From contig DJFQ01000023.1 of the NCBI GenBank assembly GCA_002432095.1, forward strand, positions 2,030 through 21,508: a stretch of DNA of 19,479 bases, written 5' to 3'. Positions within the stretch are counted from its first letter, which is position 1. Each line of letters begins with the position of its first letter. Positions 14,539 to 19,479 of this stretch are shown here, in pieces. The stretch is from Marinagarivorans sp. UBA5868. GTDB taxonomy: Bacteria > Pseudomonadota > Gammaproteobacteria > Pseudomonadales > Cellvibrionaceae. The position numbers and the translations under genes were made by a program. The notes beneath the pieces were generated by a model. It searched no databases, was not told the origin of the DNA, and saw nothing but the letters and a program-made list of their open reading frames with translations.

Positions 14539-16806
14539 ATGAGCAGTGATTTTTCGCAGGATAAAGATCTTTTTGCCTTCAAGGATGACGAGCAGCTGAT
14601 TTTTGTTACCGACACAGGGTCTCCCGGTTCGGGCGCAAGCCGCGACGACGAGCGCCATGTGTGGCGGGTTCTTATTGCCGATGACGAACAGGATGTGCAC
14701 GACGCGACGCATTTTGCCTTGCGCGATACCAAAATTCTCGGTCGCGCTCTGGAATTTCATGATGCTTATAACAGCGACCAGACTGTGGAAATATTGCGCA
14801 CGGTGCCGGACATAGCGGTGGTGCTGCTGGATGTGGTGATGGAGACCGCCAATGCCGGTTTGGATCTGGTGCCGGTGATCCGCGAGCAGCTGAAATTGCG
14901 CGACCTGCGTATTATTTTGCGCACCGGTGAGCCGAATCAAGCGCCGGAAATTGATGTCATCCGCGATTACGATATCAATGATTACAAATTAAAATCGGAT
15001 CTCACCAAGAAAAAACTCTACGCCTCACTGACATCTGCTGTGCGGTCTTATAAACAATTGCGCACCATCGAGAACAGCAAAAAAGGCCTGGATATGATTC
15101 TGCGGGCCAGCTCCGAGCTGCTGACGCAGGCGGGCCTGAATAATTTTTCCCAAGGGGTCATTATTCATATCGCTGCGCTTCTAGGCGTGCCGCCCGAAGG
15201 CGTGATCTGTGTGCGCCGGCGCGATCAACCGGCTGAAGAAGATCTGATGATCATTGCCGCCGCAGGGGATTTTTGCTCCTTGGTGGATCGCCCTCTTTCG
15301 GCCATGAGTCAAACGGTGACATCTCATCTGTTGCGCGAAAGTTTGGATAATCGTTGCAATGTTTTTCATAAACACGGCGTGGCATTGTATTTGGGCAGCC
15401 ATTCACGCGGAGATATGAGCTGTTATATCGCCAGCATCGCGCCGATTTCCGAAGTCGATCAGGGATTGTTGGAGATTTTCTGCGGCAATATAGCTCTCTG
15501 TGCGGACAATATCAGTTTCCTTGATCGCCTGAAAAATTATGCATTCACCGACACGCTTGTGGGTCTCCCCAATCGCAATTCCTTGGAAGAAGTGATCAAT
15601 CGGTTTATCGATGAAGGTTCGGATGTGCCTTATTCTCTGGCGCTGATCGACATCGATAATTTTGCCGAAATTAACGCAGTGCTTGGACAAGAATATGGCG
15701 ATCAGTTACTGCGTGCCGCAGCGGATCGGGTCAAAGCGCGGTTTTACCAACCTAATACCGTGGCGCGGGTTGGTGGCGATACGTTCGCCGTTTTCGGCCC
15801 GAGTTCTCACATCCAGAAGAAATCACTGCTGCAACCGTTTGTGAATCCATTTCAAATCGGTGGTGAGCTACAACTGTTGTCGATAACCGCCGGTATTGTG
15901 CCGATCACAGAAATTCAAGGCAGGGGCTCGGAGGCTATTAAGGATGCTTCCATCGTATTAAAGCAGGCAAAAAGCCAAAACCGCGGCCAAGTGGTAATGT
16001 TTCATCACAAGATGGTGGAGGAAGCGCGCGAGCGGCTGGATTTGCTGAAAAATCTGCGTTCGGCTTTCGAATTGAATCAATTGTTTTTGGTATTCCAACC
16101 GAAGCTGAAACTGAGCGATCTCAGCGTCACCGGCTTTGAAGCATTAATCCGCTGGCGCAACAGCAACGGGCGATTTATTTCACCGGCGGAATTTATCCCG
16201 CTCGCCGAGCAGTCGGGGCTTATTATCCGCATGGGTGAATGGATCCTGCGCAATGCCATTGCTGAGCTCGCCTTGCTGCGCGCCAAAGGCTATATGAATG
16301 CCAGCATGGCGGTAAATCTCTCTGTGGCGCAACTGGAGCATGCGGACATTTTGGAAATGTTGCAAAGAGTGATCGGCGAAAACAATATCGACCCAAGTTT
16401 TATTGAGCTGGAAATTACCGAATCTATTGCAATGGGCGATATTGACGCCAATTTAAAGCGCCTGGAGCAAATTCGCGATATGGGCTTTAAATTATCGATG
16501 GACGATTTTGGTACCGGATTTTCGTCTTTCACCTACTTGCAAAAAATGCCGATCAACTGCCTTAAGATCGACCGCTCCTTTGTGAATAAATCCGATACCA
16601 AAAGCGGCCGTGAAATTGTGGAGATGATTGTCCAGTTGGGTAAAACCCTCGGATTGAATGTCATCGCCGAAGGCGTCGAAGAAGAAATTCAGGGCATTCT
16701 ATTGAAAGAGATGGGCTGCCACGAAGTGCAAGGCTTTTTCTACGCCAAACCCATGCCGCGCGATCAGTTGCATCAATGGCTGGCGGAGCGAAAAAATCGC
16801 GGTTGA
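14539..16806 (+). CDS. Response regulator REC-DUF3369-GGDEF-EAL, c-di-GMP phosphodiesterase
   Basis: The 755-residue cytoplasmic product is predicted to hydrolyse cyclic-di-GMP when phosphorylated. The order is an acidic lead (1-48), a receiver domain (~49-175; DDEQD acidic pocket, D98 in VVLLDVVME as phosphoacceptor), a GAF-like DUF3369 region (~180-330), GGDEF (~335-480) and EAL (~500-750). The GGDEF signature reads GGDTF (412-416), so the fourth-position Glu needed for diguanylate cyclase activity is Thr and the domain is probably regulatory. The EAL domain keeps its catalytic set: E534 of EAL (GFEALIRW), AVNLSVAQ, ELEITES, MDDFGTGFSS, LKIDRSFV, IAEGVEEE and EVQGFFYAKP. It starts 28 nt after the kinase stop, an obvious cognate pair. 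Upstream is a modest TAGG ribosome site. Confidence 0.93.
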   Translation: MSSDFSQDKDLFAFKDDEQLIFVTDTGSPGSGASRDDERHVWRVLIADDEQDVHDATHFALRDTKILGRALEFHDAYNSDQTVEILRTVPDIAVVLLDVVMETANAGLDLVPVIREQLKLRDLRIILRTGEPNQAPEIDVIRDYDINDYKLKSDLTKKKLYASLTSAVRSYKQLRTIENSKKGLDMILRASSELLTQAGLNNFSQGVIIHIAALLGVPPEGVICVRRRDQPAEEDLMIIAAAGDFCSLVDRPLSAMSQTVTSHLLRESLDNRCNVFHKHGVALYLGSHSRGDMSCYIASIAPISEVDQGLLEIFCGNIALCADNISFLDRLKNYAFTDTLVGLPNRNSLEEVINRFIDEGSDVPYSLALIDIDNFAEINAVLGQEYGDQLLRAAADRVKARFYQPNTVARVGGDTFAVFGPSSHIQKKSLLQPFVNPFQIGGELQLLSITAGIVPITEIQGRGSEAIKDASIVLKQAKSQNRGQVVMFHHKMVEEARERLDLLKNLRSAFELNQLFLVFQPKLKLSDLSVTGFEALIRWRNSNGRFISPAEFIPLAEQSGLIIRMGEWILRNAIAELALLRAKGYMNASMAVNLSVAQLEHADILEMLQRVIGENNIDPSFIELEITESIAMGDIDANLKRLEQIRDMGFKLSMDDFGTGFSSFTYLQKMPINCLKIDRSFVNKSDTKSGREIVEMIVQLGKTLGLNVIAEGVEEEIQGILLKEMGCHEVQGFFYAKPMPRDQLHQWLAERKNRG

Positions 16807-16838
16807 TACCTTCAATTCACAGCAGTGAGCTCGCAATT

Positions 16839-16867
16839 CCCCTCCTCCGGAGGGGTGCCCGAAGGGC
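16839..16867. repeat. REP-like double-hairpin palindrome
   Basis: CCCCTCC (16839-16845) pairs with GGAGGGG (16849-16855) across TCC. Next to it, GCCC (16857-16860) pairs with GGGC (16864-16867) across GAA. GGGGTGG and TTTT follow (to 16878). The layout resembles short intergenic palindromes dispersed in many bacterial genomes. It could also help terminate the phosphodiesterase transcript, whose stop is 32 bp upstream. Confidence 0.5.
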
Positions 16868-16920
16868 GGGGTGGTTTTCCTGCGTCGGTTTAGTACCAGA
16901 GGTCGGGATGACCAATGTGT

Positions 16921-16967
16921 AGGTTGGAAAAGGCGGCCCGAAATGTAGGATCATCCCTTTCCGACCT
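16921..16967. repeat. Imperfect 13-bp inverted repeat
   Basis: AGGTTGGAAAAGG (16921-16933) pairs with CCCTTTCCGACCT (16955-16967), with one G-T and one mismatch, over a 21-nt loop. A partial copy, AGGTCGGGATGA, lies at 16900-16911. This looks like a decayed member of the TAGGTCGGA...TCCGACCTA palindromes common in proteobacterial intergenic DNA. Confidence 0.45.
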
Positions 16968-17034
16968 GCGCAGCCGATTCAAATGCTTAAACTTACTCTG
17001 TTAATCATTCAATAAGACTGGAAAATTAGCGCGG

Positions 17035-17364
17035 CTATTTCGGCGGCAGGCTGCGCACAAAAGATTCGCAGTGGCGAATCCATTTAAACAATGCGGGATC
17101 GGTGGTGATGGCTTCCGGCTCTACATAGACAAACCCTTTAAGCGGCTTGCCAGTGAAATCCATGATGGTGGTATACATTTCTTTGAGCGCGCGTTCGTAG
17201 TGACGCGGACCGACACGGGCCATAAGGCGGCGATCGTTGGTGCCTACGCACATGTGGCCGTCCAGTAAAAATGCGAGACCGCCAAACATGGGTTTTTCGA
17301 CTATATCCTTGTGTTCAGAAAAATAATGGCGAATACGCTGTGCCAGTTGTTCATCGTATGTCAT
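17035..17364 (-). CDS. TfoX/Sxy N-terminal domain protein
   Basis: The 109-residue product is one TfoX_N domain: EKPMFGGLAFLLDGHMCVG, then RLMARVGP and the later DFTGKPLKGFVYVEPE. Full-length Sxy/TfoX of about 200 aa activates competence genes and has a C-terminal domain that is absent here. Stand-alone N-domain proteins are common and mostly uncharacterised, so a competence role should not be assumed. ATG 17364 has AGGCGG close upstream; a GTG at 17379 would add five residues. It lies downstream of the small phasin-like gene on the same strand, with a 102-bp gap. Confidence 0.85.
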   Translation of the reverse strand: MTYDEQLAQRIRHYFSEHKDIVEKPMFGGLAFLLDGHMCVGTNDRRLMARVGPRHYERALKEMYTTIMDFTGKPLKGFVYVEPEAITTDPALFKWIRHCESFVRSLPPK

Positions 17365-17466
17365 AACCGCCTGGATCACCTGTATCTACCGCATCTTCCT
17401 ATGCGTTTGCTGAACCCTTTTGTTAAGTGTAGGCGGTTTTTTACGTCCCTGCTGGCAGAACTTTTT

Positions 17467-17850
17467 TCATTTTTGCGTGCGTGGTTTGCGGGTGCCGCTA
17501 AGGCGAAACGCGTTGGCGGTGCTGGCGCTGTAAAAAGGGCGCCACAGTTGAAACATTGCGTCCTGCATTTGCTTCTGCTGCTGCCAGAAAGAAAGCCCGC
17601 CAGTTGCCTTTGGCAGGGCTGCCAAGCTTTGCATGGTGGCAGCATTTTTTTCTTCACCCATGCGCCACATTTCCGTTAAATCCGGCATTTGATTTTTTCG
17701 TAATTTGTAGCTAATACCACTCAGGCGCAGGCCTATGGTCATTCCCGATGCCACCATCATCTCCCACCAGCGTAGCCAGTAGAGGTAATTGCTGAAGGCA
17801 TCTTGGAACAGCATTGCGGGCGGCGGGGCGAGTGTGTTTCGTTTGGGCAT
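17467..17850 (-). CDS. Small phasin-like protein (tentative)
   Basis: The 127-residue product has no signal peptide. ATG 17850 has GGAGG about 9 nt upstream, whereas the frame's earlier start at 17925 lacks this. The middle is amphipathic and aromatic-rich (YLYWLRWWEMMVASGMTIGL), followed by a helix with RMGEEKNAATMQSLAAL and a Gln-rich segment (WQQQKQMQDAMFQLW). The pattern of Trp, EMMVAS, then a G-x-EK-x-AA helix recalls short polyhydroxyalkanoate granule-associated phasins, but I recall this from memory and the similarity is modest. No PHA synthase or depolymerase gene is in the window. The gene ends with a basic tail (GTRKPRTQK). Treat it as a hypothetical protein with a possible granule-surface role. 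Confidence 0.5.
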   Translation of the reverse strand: MPKRNTLAPPPAMLFQDAFSNYLYWLRWWEMMVASGMTIGLRLSGISYKLRKNQMPDLTEMWRMGEEKNAATMQSLAALPKATGGLSFWQQQKQMQDAMFQLWRPFYSASTANAFRLSGTRKPRTQK

Positions 17851-17937
17851 GGCGACATCCTCCAGTGGGCGAGCCTGCGCTCCTGCATCTTTGATGCCGA
17901 CTGTTTGGGGCAGCGGTAATGTCACCTGGCGCGTGGC

Positions 17938-17969
17938 TTGACATTGGCGCTGGATCTACCACATTTAAT
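17938..17969 (+). promoter_or_regulatory. Candidate promoter of the ExoP_C-like gene
   Basis: A perfect TTGACA (17938-17943) precedes TTTAAT (17964-17969) with 20-bp spacing, longer than ideal. It lies just upstream of the chosen start at 18001 and speaks against the earlier in-frame TTG at 17938. Confidence 0.35.
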
Positions 17970-18000
17970 GCAGAGAGAACCTTCTCGTGAGATCCTATTT

Positions 18001-18642
18001 ATGAATCGCTTTGCTCTTCCTTTTCACTATGCCTGCGGCTTGGCAGCATGGTTTCTGGTGGGCGCCTCTACCCATGCAGAGACGCCGCAACTCAATCCCA
18101 ACTTCCATTATTTTATCGCCGGCCAAGTGGTGGGGCCGCGCGGCTTCAGCGTCGGCGATCCCGGCAATTGGAGCATCAGTCTTATCGATCTTATCGGGCA
18201 TTCCGTCGGCAAAAAGGTAAAGGCGAAGCCCGAGGATTATCGTGGCAAAAACGACGCGCTCAATGTGGTTTGGTCGAAGGCAAAAATGAACGGCCAACTG
18301 GCGTTGTATGGTGATCCTATTAACTTATCCGCGGTGCGCGATAAGGCGACTTTAGTGTTCGATCTCAAGCTTGAGCGCAAACCCACCAAGGATGTCACTA
18401 TTTCCATGGACTGCGAATGGCCCTGTCGCGGCAGTTTCAACGCTACCAGTACCATCAAAAAATTTCCCATAGGTGAATGGCGCTATTTTTCTCTGCCGCT
18501 TAATTGCATTCGTGGTGATAAGTTCGATCTGAGCAAAATCAATGGCGTATTCCTAATGAGCACGGATGGCGCAATGGCATTATCACTGGCGAATATTCGG
18601 CTGGAGCGTTTGGCCGAAGGCGAGAAAGGCTGCGTGGAGTAA
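18001..18642 (+). CDS. Secreted stand-alone ExoP_C-like (galactose-binding-fold) protein
   Basis: The 213-residue product has a signal peptide (MNRFALPFHYACGLAAWFLV, cleaved after THA near residue 26). The rest resembles the C-terminal galactose-binding-like domain (Exop_C) that follows the catalytic part of GH3 exo-glucosidases such as ExoP. Matching features are a GQVVGPRGFSVGDPGNW opening, NDALNVVWSKAKMNGQLAL, LSAVRDKATLVFDLKL, an MDCEWPC cysteine pair, IGEWRYFSLPLNCI and GAMALSLANIRLERL. No glycosidase domain is present, so it is probably a carbohydrate-binding or enzyme-associated accessory protein, exported to the periplasm or cell surface. The start at 18001 is chosen from the signal peptide; the ribosome site is weak. 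The identification rests on remembered pattern similarity. Confidence 0.65.
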   Translation: MNRFALPFHYACGLAAWFLVGASTHAETPQLNPNFHYFIAGQVVGPRGFSVGDPGNWSISLIDLIGHSVGKKVKAKPEDYRGKNDALNVVWSKAKMNGQLALYGDPINLSAVRDKATLVFDLKLERKPTKDVTISMDCEWPCRGSFNATSTIKKFPIGEWRYFSLPLNCIRGDKFDLSKINGVFLMSTDGAMALSLANIRLERLAEGEKGCVE

Positions 18643-18650
18643 CAACATAA

Positions 18651-18665
18651 AGCCACCCGGCGGCT
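18651..18665 (-). terminator. Short hairpin after the EAL gene, probable terminator
   Basis: On the minus strand AGCCGC and GTGGCT form a 6-bp stem with one G-U over a 3-nt loop, followed by TTATGTTGTT. It lies 13 bp past the EAL-gene stop and 8 bp past the convergent gene's stop. On the plus strand the G-U becomes an A-G mismatch, so it should act mainly on minus-strand transcripts. Confidence 0.45.
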
Positions 18666-18678
18666 GCGGACGTTGCGC

Positions 18679-19479
18679 TTATTGCTGCCGGATTTTGTGC
18701 AGCAGCGCGGTGGCGTCAATTGGCGGCATTGGGCGGGCGAAAAAGTAGCCCTGACCAAAGTCACAGCCGTAGGACTGCAGCAGGGCAAGCTGTTGAGCTG
18801 TCTCGATGCCCTCGGCGACTACGGTCATGCCCAGGTTGTGGGCGAGGGCAATAGTGGCGCGCACGATCTCGCTGGTGTTGTTGTTGGTCTGCTCGTTTTC
18901 AATCAAGGCATTGACGAAGGATCGGTCGATTTTCAGTACCTGTACTGGCAACTTATCCAGATAGCTCAACGACGAGTAACCAGTGCCGAAGTCATCAATT
19001 GCCAGCCGAATACCGCGTTGGCGCAGCGCGTCAAGGGTCTCATCTACCGTGTCCGTGTGACGCAGGAGCGCAGACTCAGTGATCTCGAATTCAATGTTGG
19101 TGGGGCTGACTCCGGTACGTCGGAAAATGTCATCCATACGGTCGAGAAAATCTTCACGCTCCAACTGCACGGGTGACAAATTCACGGCGATGATCGGCAA
19201 TGGGTCGGGACCAAACATTTCCCTCCATGAGTGTAGCTGCTGACAGGCCTGCTCCAAGACCCAGAGGCCGATGTCGAAAATCAGCCCCGACGCTTCCGCC
19301 ATTGGAATGAATTTATCCGGTGGCACCATGCCGCGCTGGGGATGACGCCAGCGGATCAAGACTTCGAAGCCAGTGGCGGCCAGGGAGTGGAGGGTGATGA
19401 TCGGCTGGAACACCACGCTGAATTCCTGGCGGGGCAGGGCGAGCTTGAGGTCGGTCTCCAAAGCCGCGGTGTCCAGCTT
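18679..19479 (-). CDS. EAL-domain c-di-GMP phosphodiesterase, 5'-truncated by window edge
   Basis: The C-terminal EAL domain and the last residues of whatever precedes it are present; the N-terminal part lies beyond the right edge. The frame is open to 19479 and reads AALETDLKLAL, the usual linker into EAL after a GGDEF or PAS domain. The apparent start at 19461 is only an internal TTG. Catalytic motifs look intact: EVLIRW (EVL instead of EAL, an accepted variant), AVNLSPVQLE, FEITES, AIDDFGTGYSS, LKIDRSFV, VAEGIET and QGYFFARPMP. It is predicted to hydrolyse c-di-GMP to pGpG. It converges with the ExoP_C-like gene, 36 bp apart. This is the second c-di-GMP phosphodiesterase of the window, but only 1.9 kb from the first. 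Confidence 0.9.
   Translation of the reverse strand, partial: KLDTAALETDLKLALPRQEFSVVFQPIITLHSLAATGFEVLIRWRHPQRGMVPPDKFIPMAEASGLIFDIGLWVLEQACQQLHSWREMFGPDPLPIIAVNLSPVQLEREDFLDRMDDIFRRTGVSPTNIEFEITESALLRHTDTVDETLDALRQRGIRLAIDDFGTGYSSLSYLDKLPVQVLKIDRSFVNALIENEQTNNNTSEIVRATIALAHNLGMTVVAEGIETAQQLALLQSYGCDFGQGYFFARPMPPIDATALLHKIRQQ

Noticed and set aside
17926..17970. Sigma54 promoter near TTGACATTGGCGC
   Set aside because: The GG and GC elements of a -24/-12 promoter are not at the right spacing; a sigma70 -35 is the simpler reading.

Overview
The window looks like chromosomal DNA of a polysaccharide-degrading gammaproteobacterium close to Cellvibrio, Saccharophagus or Teredinibacter. The reasons are a lipoprotein pectate lyase with long polyserine linkers and a CBM35-like module, an adjacent multidomain pectin methylesterase, a free-standing domain like the ExoP glucosidase C-terminus, and Gammaproteobacteria-type YfbR, YebG and RapA. 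Genus placement is inference from protein architecture.

Layout. (1) 1-3215 (+): a pectin-degradation pair, the 3' part of a CE8 pectin methylesterase followed by a complete PL10 pectate lyase lipoprotein, closed by a hairpin. (2) 3273-6872 (-): four genes, in transcription order a MATE exporter, an exported methyltransferase-like protein overlapping it by 107 nt, an L,D-transpeptidase and a YfbR-type 5'-nucleotidase. (3) 6873-7171: a divergent regulatory region with 10/20-bp phased direct repeats, in front of a membrane-bound LytTR regulator (7172-8026). (4) 8039-8746: an SOS locus, where a near-consensus LexA box lies between yebG and an unknown divergent gene. (5) 8971-11601: a compact rapA. 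(6) 11671-16806: a signalling module. A periplasmic binding-protein-like gene diverges from a membrane histidine kinase, which is followed 28 nt later by a REC-DUF3369-GGDEF-EAL response regulator with a degenerate GGDEF and an intact EAL. (7) 16807-17034: degenerate palindromic repeats. (8) 17035-19479: a TfoX-N protein, a small phasin-like protein, the secreted ExoP_C-like protein and a second EAL gene that runs off the right edge.

How the genes may work together. The first two genes demethylate and then cleave pectin. The three-gene module probably turns a periplasmic signal into cyclic-di-GMP breakdown. The LytTR repeats may control the regulator itself and the divergent exporter operon. 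yebG is a textbook LexA target, and its divergent neighbour is a candidate new SOS gene. No rRNA, tRNA, CRISPR array, transposase or phage gene was found.
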